A stretch of 64,000 nt of DNA from positions 1-64,000 of the forward strand of contig JAHQIW010000121.1 in the NCBI GenBank assembly GCA_019055375.1, read 5' to 3'. The notes below the pieces were generated by a model, which did no database searches, was not told where the DNA came from, and was given only the letters and a program-made list of their open reading frames with translations. Of the stretch, positions 9,661-21,529 are shown piece by piece. Source of the DNA: Parelaphostrongylus tenuis. Lineage: Eukaryota > Nematoda > Chromadorea > Rhabditida > Metastrongylidae. Position 1 is the first letter of the stretch; each line of letters begins with the position of its first letter. The translations under genes were made by a program, and so were the position numbers.

Positions 9661-12600
9661 GACAAGTTTAACAGTAGGCATAATGAAAACATTTTCGTAT
9701 GAGCATTTTGCACTATCACTACTCATATTTGTAGAACACATCAAAGTCTCAATCAATTCCGGTCAATACCCGTTGCTCTTCTGTTGCGCACTGATCGGAT
9801 GGAAGTATTGAAATATTGTGAATCCTCAGATCTTCTTCGCCATCGATTGCCGTCAAGAGCATTGCATTGCGTGCAGGAAAATTATGTCAGTAGAGGCAGT
9901 CTGAAGTTGAGATTGGTTAGCATATTCATGTAGCATGCTCTATATTATATTGAAGGGAAACTAATATTTCTCTATATTCAACCGATATCTTCCAAATATT
10001 AACAGTTATGAGAAGGTGAAGCTTAGCGTTTACAATTCCTGAGAATCCAGCAATGTCTTAGAGGAGAATGGATGTTTTTCAAAGGTGAATGAAATGCAAT
10101 GAATAATGACAGAATCAATTGTCGTCACAGGATAGACGAGTGTCGACTAGGTCAAAGAAATACTGTAGATTTCAGGTATAATTTATGCAAATCTCTCATA
10201 AAGATGATGATCGAATACGGGAAGTCACAGACGTATAAGCTCAGTTTTCATTAGCATTCAATGCTCTTTATTATGTTACTGCTTCAATATTATCGTAACG
10301 TCACAAAAATTTCTGACAAAAATTGTTCCAAAAGTTATATAGAAAAAATCAATTGTAAAGTTCTATCACATGAAACAAGAAAACATAAAATATTCTTGAT
10401 AGATAAGATGTTGATCCTTTATACGATTGAACAATGATTATTGTTGATCGCTATAATAGCTCAATATTGAAATTGTTGGATAATGTGGCCTATGTTTAGG
10501 TGTCCTTTTCACACTGATTCAATAAAAGTAGTGGGAAAAAAGTTTCTGATTCGATATTACCTGGCCTGAAGCAATATCTTACATTATCTTAGGAAATCAT
10601 TTTTTTATACGTCCTTTCATTTTTCGGTAATCATAATAGCTGACAAAAGAGAAAGATTCTGTAGTAAAACACTATTGAAAAAAAAATAGATACAAAAAAT
10701 TTCACGACCACTTGCTCATTTTGATGTATTTACTCTGGTGCGCCTAGTTTTGGTAGGAGCTACAGTCCACAGTTTTCCACCTTTGGAAAATGACATGGTT
10801 TGCTCATGAAGAGGAGGTATTTTTATTGTCTTCGAAGTTCTTTCATTGAGCCTGAGGTTCTTCCGGTCTCTAAATTTTCAAAACTTTCCATCGAATGATT
10901 ATGTGTGATTTGACTATCACCATATTAGTGAACGCTAGAAGAAAACTCGATTTTTTTCCGTTTGTTAACACGGTATCAAAAAACGATCCTTTTTACAGGG
11001 CATGAAGTTTTCACAAGAGTGTTAGTAATTACTCGAAAGCATAACTGCCTGGTTAGTGCCGTATGTGGCCGCTTTTTGTAGAGACCCTTTTGTAACGCTG
11101 TAAAATTCCGTATAAAATTATGTTTAAAATCGGCCACGAAATTTTGCTATTACATTGCTGGAGGCACGAAAAGCACATGGTAGTCTATACGAAATTTTTA
11201 CTACCAGAGTCATACGTTTTATCTACAATTTCTTTCAAAACGGGAAAAAGATTCCTAATCGAATTACAAAGATTGCACTTGACACGTGACCCCTCAACGT
11301 ACTCCGATCGTTCGGTAGCGGTCCGTCGCATCGAATCTGCGACCACCAGACACCCCGGCCGCTAAACAATTCTTCGATACATACCTTAGCTTATTCTTCT
11401 CTACTCAATAGTACTTCAAGTGAAACAAGATTTTTTGTTAAAGCACAATCATGATACCCACTCAGTGTAGTCATTGTGGTCGCCCGATTAGCATCATTGG
11501 TCGAATTCTGCACTTGAATCTATCCTTGTTAGAAGATAATGGATCCTAAGACTTTCTTTAACTTACTTACTTTGTTTTTAACTAAATTTCAGGATTATTA
11601 TTGAATCAATCATACTCATAAACTATATTACAACTTGAATTTCGCGAATAGCCATTGCTCTTGTGTCATTGAAGGCGTGTAGTTGTTGAACGTTACATCC
11701 AACGACGGATGTCCAAGACGTTCGAAATGTTTGCCTCTATCAACTTATATTTAAAAAGTTTCAGTTGCGCCAACACATGACCTCAACAATATACCACAAT
11801 ATCGTGATTGAATGTTTTCATACAGTATAGAGTTTATTTTCACTACAGGGTTTTCAAATTTGAGAAGAGGTCGGAATTCGATGCGGCACTTTAGTTCAGA
11901 GTAAATCATTGATAGACATCATTATTACCCAAGCGGCAACATAGTCATTAACTGGGAAATAAGAACAATTTGGAAAGACCTATCAAGGCATATGGAATTT
12001 CAAAGTAGGAAAATCTATCTACCTAGTAGTTTATCACCAAAATGCGAATCGTCGTGGTGTCCTTTCTATTATGCATTTCTTGAGGACCGATCATTGAAAT
12101 ATTTACACAAGTTGGAGTTAAATCAGAAGGAACTGTTCAAAAATCAAAGCAACGAAAGTTTCAAGAAAATACTTCCATAGTTGTAATCTGAAAATCAAAG
12201 TATGTCATTTGAAGAGAATGATTGCAACATTGATGATGTTAATGTGCCAAGTCGACGATTATTAATTACTCATCAGATTAATTTATACGAGATTAAAGAC
12301 CAGATATCCAGGTCATTTGCATTGTTTGAGGTGCAACCTTATTATTGTTATTATTTACACGTCTCGTCATCATGCTTCACTGAGCGGTTTTTAGCATTTT
12401 CAACATCTAAATTGATTCTTTGACTTCAATTTCTCAGAAATTATCGAGAATTTTTCAAGTTTTTTTTTTTGACTGCTGGCAATCTTTCTTCTCCATAAAT
12501 GCTCTGGGATGCTGTTGGAAACGATTCCTCCAGTAATTTTGAGACCACTCACACTGAAGCGTTCCGATGCCATCGCAAGAGAGTGTTGGGGAGTGGAGAT

Positions 12601-13850
12601 TTCGGAATGTAGTTTGAGTGAAAGTGGTATAAACAAAGAAAAAGAAGAAAAATTCTGTCAAAGTTATTATTTGATAAAAGCAGCCTAAGCTGTTGCTTCC
12701 ACAAGTACTTCCACTCTGCTAAAGAGCGCATCAGATGCGAAAGGATGAGACCAAAACCTGGCGAGTGGTTAGCATTACAGTGTCAATTGATTTCCATCTT
12801 ATTGTTGCTGCTCAGAAAAGTAGTGGCTCTCTCGTTAAGTTCCTCGCAAGGCCAGTAAACTTCAAATTTTTCTACAGTAGGCAAACTGCTCTAAGATTTC
12901 TTTAGGAAAAGTTTTCACAGAACTATCTGATGAAACTCTTGTGTAACGAGATAGAATTAAATCAACCATTTCTCGACCAATAATTGCCAGTCTCCACTAT
13001 TTCTGTGGAGAATGCGAGTTTAAAGCTACTTTTACTTTAGTGACCAAGTTTTGCTTGCGCCTATGAACTTTTTTAATTATACTTCGACTTCTTGTCTACT
13101 AGCTTTTCTTTCAGTGAATGTATTGAGTTTGCGCTAACTCCATAGGACTTGAGAGGAAGCCACCAAAATAAGGCCCTAGACGATTATCCTTTGGCTTGAA
13201 AATCCCAATCTTTTTCATCACTTCTAGAAAAGCTTCTATTTGTTGAATACTGTGATTTTGAGCAGTTTCTCAAATATTTTGATAAATAACATAATTGCAT
13301 ATTGTTTTGACGGAAGCCTTACCATCACCATTTAGTCTCACATGGGAAAATTAGAAACGCGTGGGAAAAAATTGTGAACTTCGTAGGCAAACGTAGGATC
13401 AGCGATTTCATAATTTTGGATTTCTCGTTGATCACAACACTACAAACCTAAATTTGATGAGTACCACATTAATAAATAAAGCAAAATAATAAAAAAACGT
13501 GTGAGCTTAGTCAGCATTTGAGAACTTTCGACCTATCCGTATTGGAGCAGACTTGAATCGTCATCACTAGAGCGAGACATCCATTTTGAAACGGTGAAAA
13601 GTTTCCACCGTAAAATTTAAGATATTTTCACTACAGGATTGATTTCTAACACTAGTTTATGCATAACTAGTATTTGAGAGAAATTACTGAACTAATTCTC
13701 AGTGTGAAAGACCGTGCTGAAGTGACGAACAATTATTGCATACGGCACTTCAGCACATAGAAATCGTAACATTTACGGTGAGACAGGATAATTTGCGAGA
13801 AGTTTAGTGATGAAACAAAAGCTGAGGAGAAATATAACCAAAATTTTTCC
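9660..13850. other. Intergenic, AT-rich, little recognisable
   Basis: No exon could be supported by both splice sites and frame. An ORF of 81 residues at 11120-11365 (+) and two short ones at 11992-12423 (+) have no recognisable motif. A poly-A/poly-T tract lies at 12459-12472. Confidence 0.3.
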
Positions 13851-13854
13851 TTAG

Positions 13855-14105
13855 CCTGTTTCACCTGTCTTCCCGTTGATCGTCTAATGACTCGAGCGAG
13901 AACCAGTAGCACTTCCCTTTTTCCAATCGCGTGCAGAAGTAGCCCAATGGATCCTCGCTTTAAGGATTGCTGAACATCATATCTTTTCTCTTAGCTTTTG
14001 GTGAAAAATCGGACAATTAGGTTGATGGTCTTCCTGTAGAGCGCTTGATTTCCCAGGAAACCCAGTCGGTAACGGCTATCGTCGATCGGTTGTCGTTAAA
14101 GAGCA
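13855..14105 (-). mobile_element. RTE LINE 3' fragment
   Basis: A 3'-terminal piece of the RTE family, minus strand. It repeats the same terminal segment (GACTCGAGCG and GTGAAAAATCGG motifs) seen immediately to its right at 14205-14400, so two RTE 3' ends lie head to tail here. Confidence 0.75.
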
Positions 14106-14109
14106 TCAC

Positions 14110-15310
14110 GTGTCCATCTCACCTTATTTGGGATATCCTGGCGTGTAGAACGACGGCTTTAACCTTCGATCGTTGGCGTAGGTATTACCTGCATTACCTG
14201 TCGTCCCGTTGATCGTCGAGTGACTCAAGCGGGCACCAACACCACTTCCATTTTTCCCTATCGCGTGCAGGAATAGCTCAGTGGGTCCATCCTGCTCTAT
14301 GGATTCGTTGAGCATCATACCTTTCTTCTAATCTTTTCGTAAAAAAATCGAACCATCGGATCGGTGGTCTTCCTGTAGAGCGCTTGATATCCCGAGGAAT
14401 CCAGTCGGCGTTGGTAAGAATCTTGAATCCTCTGTCTCATTTGCCAGATACGGGATACTTTCAGTATTGAACTTTCGGCTGCACGGCGAATAATACTTAA
14501 TGGTCTTTCACCGGCTTACGTAGTGACCAGGTTTTTAGAGTATACGTTGAGGCAGGGTTCAACCGTTAAGTCGAAGAGGTGGGCACAGGTCAAGTTCTCT
14601 CAGTTTCTTATATTAAGCTGGCAATCATGATTTTTCTTGCTGACACAGCGAACTTTAGTTCGACGCTTCACCTTTATCATAACGTGAAGTGGCTCTGATA
14701 ATGGCAATACTGCCGAAGCGCGCGCAAGCCCATCGAAATGAAAAGTAATATGTCAACCTTGGAAAGGCTTGATAAATTTTAGCAGGTCATATGTTTCTTT
14801 GTTTTCTTCGCCATATTCTCGATTCTTTTTAGCGCTTCTCTATCCGCTCGCTTCCTTCTGCTCAACTTTGGACGTTGCTCATACTGCCTTTCCAACATAG
14901 GTGAATGTAATCGGAGCACACGGGGATATTCATTCCATTGAGTGTAAATGAGGCATTAGAACAACCATCCTTGTAAACATCGTTTTCGTTAGATTTAGTC
15001 GGAAACCAATCGTTCCACAGGGGTTGCCGAATTCGGTCAACATTCGTTTTGCCTGGCTCATGCTTCTTGTTTGAGAACAATGTCATCATAGAACCAAAGA
15101 TAGTGTGATTGTGAACTGTCAGTTTCACTCCCATGAAGTCCTAATCGAGTATTCGCATGACGTTTTGGAGGATGGCATTATGGCATTAAATGATTTTGGC
15201 GAGATAGTATACCCTTGTTAAACCCTTCTTACTACATTGATCGTAGTATAGTCGTTGAATAATGATATTTTGATAGCGAAAACTTTATATAGCTCACGAA
15301 GAGTACCTGA
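14110..15310 (-). mobile_element. RTE LINE fragment, longer copy
   Basis: Minus-strand RTE copy covering the C-terminal domain and part of reverse transcriptase. Recognisable pieces are the SLNGMNIP-like segment at about 14925-14960 and the region encoding the N-terminal side of the RT palm to 15300. Frames are broken in many places. It is followed on the left by a second RTE 3' end (13855-14105). Confidence 0.72.
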
Positions 15311-15529
15311 TTTCATAGAAATAATTGGATCAAATGATGGAAGCACATTGTTACAACTATCCATATATTATTTGTTAGCACATTTAAAACGCAACTAAGA
15401 ACTTTTTTAAAAAATTGAGTATCAATAAAATAAGAAAACAAAGGGAAGAAGGGATAAAAAGGGTGAAAAACTTTGTGCTGATCACTTTCAAGTACCAATC
15501 ATTGGTAGAAGTAGTATAACAAAGAAGTA

Positions 15530-15562
15530 ATATATATTATATATATATATATATATATATGC
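15530..15562. repeat. TA microsatellite
   Basis: About 15 units of alternating TA between unrelated AT-rich sequence. Confidence 0.9.
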
Positions 15563-15644
15563 TTACATATATAAATCTTTATTTAAGCGCTTTTTGCGGT
15601 GTTTCGATGCTACAAATCTACCCAGTGATGCAGAGCGATTTGCA

Positions 15645-15730
15645 GAACTTTCGCGTCAGGCTGGACTTGAACCCACATCTCACTTCAGCCGGGAGCGCGT
15701 GCTCTAGCCCATTGTAGGGCATAGGTTAGC
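15645..15730 (-). repeat. tRNA-derived SINE, family B, minus-strand copy
   Basis: Reverse complement of a tRNA-like head (B-box complement near 15665, A-box complement near 15700). It forms an inverted pair with the plus-strand copy at 15755-15905. Confidence 0.7.
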
Positions 15731-15754
15731 GTAGAAAAAGCGGTGGGTAAAATG

Positions 15755-15905
15755 AGCGCCAGTAGTGCAACGGGTTAGAACACGCGCTCTCGGATAGAGT
15801 GAGATGTGGGTTCGAGTCCCATCTGACGCAAAGGTTTTGCCATCACTCTGCATCACTGAGTATATTTGTAACATCGTAACACCGTAAAAACCGCTGAAAT
15901 AAAGG
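15755..15905 (+). mobile_element. tRNA-derived SINE, family B
   Basis: The tRNA-like head contains AGTGCAACGGGTTAGAACAC, the family-typical CGCTCTCGGATAG anticod­on-arm region, and a B box GGTTCGAGTCCC, followed by a short body. Related copies lie at 60389-60475, 60516-60625, 60800-60920 and 63365-63440. The inverted partner at 15645-15730 would allow a hairpin transcript. Confidence 0.72.
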
Positions 15906-15920
15906 TTTTTATTTGATCAT

Positions 15921-16190
15921 TCAATGACCAATATCTCCTCTCAACGCGACTGGGTCCAATGTCGATGCCGACGCAAAAGGCATTTCCTGACTTTTTTGCG
16001 AGTTCAATGATAATCGAGTTGGAAGTGGAAATCCGGAAACGTTTAAAGGTATACTTATTTCTTGGACGGCCTCCTTAATGCGCCCCAGCAGCAAAAATAA
16101 AAACTCTTCACCTTCAAGCATTTTTCCGCTAAGCAAAACTTTTCTGTTAAACTTGTAGTAGCTGTTCGTGCTTGCCTCGACGATTCGCAT
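15921..16190 (-). CDS. Unrecognised minus-strand ORF, 89 residues
   Basis: An open frame from an ATG at 16190 to a stop at 15921, directly beyond the SINE. It encodes YYKFNRKVLLSGKMLEGEEF and later SGFPLPTRLSLNSQKSQ and LDPVALRGDIGH. No family recognised; no clear intron signals. It could be a single exon, a repeat-derived ORF or chance. Confidence 0.25.
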   Translation of the reverse strand: MRIVEASTNSYYKFNRKVLLSGKMLEGEEFLFLLLGRIKEAVQEISIPLNVSGFPLPTRLSLNSQKSQEMPFASASTLDPVALRGDIGH

Positions 16191-16229
16191 AGTAACTTTG
16201 TTTTTAGAAAGAAAATCTTATTGAACTGT

Positions 16230-16360
16230 AGCAGTTGGAAGAAGATTACGTTTCGCAGTTGATCGGTGTGTTGCGAAATGGTGACTTGGAGGCCAATCTT
16301 GCGAAATCTCATCTTGGAGCGCGAAACCCAATCTTCTTTTAACTGTTACATCGCTCTAAG
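16230..16360. repeat. Solo unit of the 48-kb palindromic repeat
   Basis: The segment GCGAAACCCAATCTTCTTTT followed by a TGTTACATCGCTCTAAG stretch closely matches units at 48764, 49106 and, inverted, 48388 and 48712. Confidence 0.6.
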
Positions 16361-17260
16361 CGAAAATCAACTATGTATTTGAAATCGCCGGGATTTGCTC
16401 CATCAAATTACTGTAGTTTTTTTTTAATGAAAAAGACTTTATTCGGTGAGAGTTTCTTAGTGTGGAACAAAATTTTATTTCGATTGTGACAGCGCAATAA
16501 ACAAGCTATTTGGAAAAGTAAAAATACTGATTATTTACACTTCAAATAAAAGTAAAAATACGTTTTTACCAAAGGGTTCGAACAGGGTGGAGACAGCTGG
16601 AAAAAGCTAAGGGATACTTATGTATTCCAAAGAATTTGTTCCATTGTTTTTGTTTGATTTGATTGTAGGTTGCTGTTTGTTGATGAATGCATTGGCAAAC
16701 TGTTTTAATGCCAGCATTACGTAAAACATGGTTTAAAAGAATGCATTCTATAAGAAGAGCTGATAAGGCATTTTCTCAAGAATGTACTTTTTACAATGGA
16801 CAGTAAAAATTTTTAGTAACTGAGCGTCCATTTCACAAAAACTACTCTGTGAAAGTCTCTCTAATATTAATTCACAAATTTTCGTAACAATGAGGTTTGC
16901 GTAATATAAAGTTCTAGTATATACGTATCAAAAATTCGCTGCAAATTGAAAGGACGGGCTGTCCTTTTTTATTAGTGAAAACGTGCCATGTAAATTTTTT
17001 CATACAACAAGCATATTATCGCATTGAAAATTTTTCAAGCTACTGACTGACTACAAAAACGTCAATAACATAAAGGAAGATGTGTGATAACAGATGGAAA
17101 TACATTCTTTGTCGCAGGAGTGTGGTTTTTCCTTTGGAAAAGGCAAGATTTTGGGAAGCACTATTATAAATCTTGCTGAGATTATTCATACAAAAGTCTC
17201 AGCAGTGATTTTTGCCGTTTTTCAATTATAATGTTCATCTTAGAACTCAATTAACCCAAA
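16360..17260. other. Intergenic, no feature identified
   Basis: AT-rich sequence without supported exons or a second copy elsewhere in the window. Confidence 0.3.
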
Positions 17261-17346
17261 TTTCTATTGGAACACGCACCAATCTTCGTATCTGTCCGAA
17301 CGTCGCGCTTAGCTGAGGGCCATAGTGACCCTCATCCCGCAAAGGC

Positions 17347-17440
17347 ATATATATATATATATATTTGTATGTATATATACGTTTATATATTTATATATAT
17401 GCATATATATGTATATATATTTATATATACATATATGCTT
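17347..17440. repeat. TA-rich microsatellite
   Basis: Alternating TA with interspersed TATG and TTTA units. It abuts the family D SINE copy on its left side. Confidence 0.9.
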
Positions 17441-17483
17441 TTTAACTTTGTTAGCCGTCTTTACAGTTTTTTGCTGCGTGGTT

Positions 17484-17690
17484 CCCAGTACTTCTAACAT
17501 TCAATCATTTTTCGTCTCTTTCTTGAACGTCGTAGAACACTGGTTGTGCACGTCTCCTTGCTATATCGAGAATGGCCTGACTGTGACGTTCCATAGGCTG
17601 TTTTCGCTGCTGACTGGCGGAGAGTGTTGGAGGTGGGTGCGCCCCACGTTCGCAGCGACGAGCATCACAACCACTCAGTCACGGCTCAAA
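17484..17690 (-). mobile_element. SINE-like repeat, family D, copy 2
   Basis: Aligns with 21530-21740 and 9448-9660. On the minus strand, a tRNA-like head (GACTGAGTGGTTGTGATGCT) is followed by a body ending in GACGTTCAAGAAAGAGACG and GAAGTACTGGGAA. TA microsatellites flank it on both sides. Confidence 0.7.
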
Positions 17691-17701
17691 GAAAGATTTT
17701 A

Positions 17702-17748
17702 CATATATATATATATATATATATATTTATTTATTTATTTATATATAT
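17702..17748. repeat. TA/TTTA microsatellite
   Basis: TA units grading into TTTA units, immediately right of the SINE copy. Confidence 0.9.
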
Positions 17749-17861
17749 TATGGCTATCAGAGTAGGTAGATTCAATATAATATGTCCTTGCCCGGCCGAT
17801 CTCATTGAAGGTCGATTGCTACAGCCACAAAGGAATTTAAGAAAAAGTAGTAACAAGGTGG

Positions 17862-17975
17862 CATAGGCGGTGTAGTGGTGGCACGCACCCCCGATATAAG
17901 TGAAACTCAAGTTCACCTTCTGTCTGAGGCCGAGTTTTTGCCTACCACCTAATTCTCCTAAATTTTTATCTGGAT
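17862..17975 (+). mobile_element. tRNA-derived SINE, family B-like
   Basis: Head GGCGGTGTAGTGGTGGCACG resembles an A box; the tail GAGGCCGAGTTTTTGCC, then CACCTAATTCTCCTA matches the body of the copies at 60600 and 60890. Confidence 0.65.
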
Positions 17976-17979
17976 CAAC

Positions 17980-19110
17980 ATAATATGCGAAGATATCTCA
18001 AGGATCCAGTGAAATACGTTTGAACTGAAGAAGATCAAGAAAGGAATGGAGGAAAATTGCAAGTTATCTAAGTGTGTGGTTGATTACCGTCAACTGTTAA
18101 CATTACTTGTGAAGCTGTGTAGGAGGCAGTGTGGTCATATAAGTCAGTCCATATAAGATTTTCTTTTCGTATCCTTCCAAAAATGTTCCTTGGTAAAATG
18201 AAAATTTGCGGGCAAGGTTTATTTGAGTGAACTATTTTTTATTAGGGGAAAAATTATAATCTTGAAATAGGTGGCTATTTGAGCTGCTACAAACTAAGAG
18301 GCCACGCAGAGTCTTCTAAGTCTCAGAAGTTCAATAACAGCCACAGAGCTTTCTAGACCACTTATTTCAAAGTACCTCTTCATGGCCGTTCTTTTCTCGT
18401 TGAATACAATGGGCAGTATAGTAGAGGAATGCCTTATTTAGGCTTGAAAGATTGTTTAAGGCGTAACTTTTTTCTTGCTAATATGAATGATCACAGAATC
18501 TTCATTGGAGGTGTCCTCATAGCAAAGACGAGGATTGCATAGTTTCAGAAACAGCATACCTCATTTCGTATGAGACATGCGGTGGTGATTAGATTAGTGA
18601 GAAGGATGGGTAACTTCGTGTCCGCATAGAAGAAAAACTAAGCTTAAAGCTTAGAATCTAGCAAAGTACTCAGGTACACAGATGGTACAGAAAGAAAAAA
18701 GTCATGATCCTGCTGACGGAGTTGAAACTTAAACGCGCAAATGTTTTGAAGCTTTTCGAAAAAAAAACTTCAAAACTCAAAATGCAAATAGTAAGAGAGA
18801 ATGTCTCACTATCACATTTCATATAGCGTTCTATCTTTGATTAGCCCTCGGATCAGAATGAGTTTCTATGACCACCTTATAGGAACAGCATGCGGATTAT
18901 CTCGCTTTTTTTACAAAATGAAAGGTGATTCTTTTCTGGATTAACAAAGACCTTTAATATATTAGATTTTACTGAAACTATAGATTTATCGAAGGAAAAG
19001 GTTCCACAACAATAAATTTGAATTCTAATAAAAGCGTAGTCGGTGAGAGTAAGCCGTCAAACACCAGAAATACGTGCTAAATTTCTCTCGTCATCAAGGT
19101 GAATTCGTAA
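17980..19110. other. Intergenic, no feature identified
   Basis: Nothing with both splice sites and an open frame. It is the downstream flank of the minus-strand gene at 19.3-21.5 kb. Confidence 0.3.
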
Positions 19111-19271
19111 AATAGTATGAGCACAGATTTTCTTAAGTTTACTCAGAGTTTTGTGAATGTTGGGAAAAAAATCGAGGAAGGAATAATCTTTCCTATAGAT
19201 GCACGTACGTCATACGGTAACGAGGGGTGTTTCAAGGATAGATCGATACGAAAATGCAATGACTCATTCAC

Positions 19272-19479
19272 CTTCCAAATTTCCTCATCGACTTCATTAT
19301 TTGATAAATGTTCAAAACAACTCTTTGCTTTAATTTCTACTAACTTATTAGCTACTGTTACTCGAATGTCGGTTTGAGACATATGATGGCTTGGATCACA
19401 AAGACAACGATTACCTATAAGAATGTCAGAGGAGCATATTACTGGTATGATACTGGGTTGCAATGGCTCGTACCGTCTG
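19272..19479 (-). CDS. Unknown gene, third linked exon
   Basis: A 208-nt exon with acceptor TTTTTTACAG, one nt completing a codon plus 69 codons, and donor AAG|GTGAAT in phase 0. Four cysteines are encoded, including ICSSDILIGNRCLCDPS. Confidence 0.68.
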
Positions 19480-20023
19480 CTGTAAAAAATTCATTCTTGT
19501 GATTTATTTTTCTTTACTTACGCTCTAAATAGCTCATAATAGCTACAATATGTAGCTGCTATGTTACCTAACGTCGGGCGAATAAAGCTAAGCCAAATCT
19601 TCTCGTTTCTACTGAACTCCACTGCTGGTCAATGAGTTTATTCTCTCTAAAGAGACATGAATGGTACCACATTTCTACATGGTTTCACTTTCAATACCAT
19701 TTATTTTAATGTTCATGGAGAGACAGCATCAGCGTTTAGGTGGTTCAATTTGGAGAGCTCAGTATATTTAGAGTAGCTATGTTAGTCCCTCTTGGATTGC
19801 TCAACATTCTGCTGTTAACATTTCTCCTCTCGCTGTTCCTGGAGAAGAAAGTGCAGAGGGATAATTTTTCAGTCCAGGGAAATCGGATATAAGTGGTGAC
19901 AGTTGAGCAGACACCCACACATCAAAAGTATAGCTAATCAAATATGGCATCAGACCTTCTTCTATGTATTTTCTTTACTTATACTTACGACGGATCGACA
20001 TACATGATGTTGGACACGACCGC
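19272..20023 (-). CDS. Unknown minus-strand gene, three phase-linked exons
   Basis: Exons 20023-19989, 19611-19522 and 19479-19272 join with matching phases (0 in; 2 to 1; 2 to 1; 0 out). The last intron is only 42 nt, typical of nematodes. The joined product reads AVVSNIMYVDPS, RNEKIWLSFIRPTLGN, IAATYCSYYELFRA, RRYEPLQPSIIPVI, a CLCDPSHHMS segment and then a helical DEEIWK end. No family could be named with confidence; the CDPSxxxS segment followed by a helix faintly recalls the start of TPM/MOLO1-type domains, unverified. The exon may instead read through its donor to a stop at 19143. Two more exons at 21466-21356 may be its 5' part. Confidence 0.65.
19522..19611 (-). CDS. Unknown gene, second linked exon
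   Basis: A 90-nt exon with acceptor GGAGTTCAG and donor GC|GTAAGT; 1 + 29 codons + 2 nt. It encodes RNEKIWLSFIRPTLGNIAAT and continues YCSYYELFR. Confidence 0.7.
19989..20023 (-). CDS. Unknown gene, first linked exon
   Basis: A 35-nt exon between acceptor CTTTTGTGCAG and donor TC|GTAAGT, encoding AVVSNIMYVDP plus 2 nt. Both splice sites are close to nematode consensus. Confidence 0.65.
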
Positions 20024-20424
20024 CTGCACAAAAGTTCAGTTCACGCATGAATACAAATCTATCACCTTATCCCATTCAAACTGGGGTTGTTCGTCTGGCT
20101 ATTGATGTATTTGAGAGTGTCTTAAGTAAGAGACTACTTGAAAAACCGTGATGTTTGTAAGCATGAACGGAATAGGATAAAAAGAGAAGTAGAACGATTA
20201 TGGGAATAAGCCTTACAGTCAGCACTCTTTCGCTTTTCCATAGATCAAAACGGTCATTAGGCAAGTGGTTGGCGATTTCATATTGTTTTTCAAAAGATTT
20301 TCACTTTGCGTCCATGAAAAGGAAACTAAAATGGTTTGAAAAACCAACTTGCGTTTAACCGCGACGTCAGCAATCAATAATAACTTATTTTATGATTGAG
20401 CTGATACACGAGAATGATTGATGA

Positions 20425-20540
20425 GTTTTATTTGGGTAACGTTTCGACGTCTTCGTCTTTTTCGCAACCGACAAGTCGAATCGACTGTTCACAGTCGTTT
20501 GTCCTCGTTGTGGGTTTTCCTCTTCGTCATCTTCTTCTGA
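20425..20540. repeat. Dispersed repeat with GTCGAAACGTT motif
   Basis: Shares the segment CACAGTCNTTTNTCCTCGTTGTGGG with 29860-29895 and a GAAACGTT-type motif (minus strand) with 30226-30250. Identity unknown; possibly the end of a retroelement. Confidence 0.45.
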
Positions 20541-21355
20541 GTACCGCTCGAATGAAGAACCTTGCTAATAAGATCCTTGTATACAGGATAGATCGTGAGC
20601 TTATTACCCGTTACTAATGATTTTTCACTCTTGTCTTCTCAGGAGAATCTATCTTGCAGCGGTCGGTATTAATATCAGCTTGTACAATTATAGTAATATT
20701 TTGAAAACTAACTTGTTATAACCTTAGCATTATCAATCATGAATAGCTTTTTCATAATATCGGCGAAAAGAGGTTCCTCATTCATGGGCTGCATCAAAAA
20801 AAAGATCGACTCAAACGAGAGTGACGACAAACAATCTTAGACAATCTTCTAGAATCATCGGCTCCGTGGAAGACCAAGATGTTGAAACTTTAGTCAAATT
20901 CATCGTATCTACTAACCTCGTGCATTAGCTGAATTATAAAGATAGTCATTGGAAATTACAAAGTTCCATTTAGTTGAAAGCAAAATGATACAAAGTGAAG
21001 TTTAAACGACTGAGATGCCTTTATGAGAAGCAACGCTGAATCGACACAGTTTTTAATGAAGCAAATACGATTTGGATGCATTTAGTGAGAGCGACTTATA
21101 TTAATCCACGTGATAAATCTAATATGAAGAACATTCCCTTATCTTCACCGAAAAATGTATAGTGCCAAAAGGTTCCTCAGCAAAATGTAGAATAGGAACT
21201 ACACCAAAAATGTGTACGATTCATGACCAGTTTTCGAAAAATTTGACCAGTGAGATTCATTGAGGCCTATATAAAACCTGTAGATGTTTTGACGAAGATG
21301 AAACTAAAGGATCTGCTCCGTAGTGACAAGTAAGCAGGTATTAACGGAATCATAC

Positions 21356-21381
21356 CGAGATTTTTCAAAAATATTACTGCA
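21356..21381 (-). CDS. Small exon upstream of the unknown gene
   Basis: A 26-nt exon with acceptor GTGCTTTTTCAG and donor CG|GTATGA, separated by a 39-nt intron from the next exon upstream. It encodes CSNIFEKS plus 2 nt. Confidence 0.5.
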
Positions 21382-21420
21382 CTGAAAAAGCACATAGACA
21401 AAAGAATGAAATAAGCTTAC

Positions 21421-21466
21421 GTAGAACTGGAAGAGAAGGTGTTCAGGAAGAAAGAAAGAGAAAACT
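21421..21466 (-). CDS. Exon upstream of the unknown gene
   Basis: A 46-nt exon with acceptor CTTTTTCATAG and donor TAC|GTAAGC, encoding VFSFFLPEHLLFQFY in the frame that continues into 21381-21356. Attachment to the exons at 20023-19272 is inferred from strand and order; no exon bridging the phases was confirmed. Confidence 0.5.
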
Positions 21467-21529
21467 CTATGAAAAAGCGATTTTGGGACTATATTATCCG
21501 TCCTCACAGGGGTTTCTCACTTATGCGGA

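Noticed and set aside
17267..17765. Long isoleucine/tyrosine-rich ORFs, also at 43404-43754 and 29094-29436
   Set aside because: Translations of TA microsatellites.
20217..20325. Possible exon encoding FEKQYEIANHLPNDRFDLWK before the unknown gene
   Set aside because: The donor (ACT|GTAAGG) is good, but the frame runs into a stop before the only acceptor (ATTTTAG at 20326), so the exon cannot be supported as drawn.
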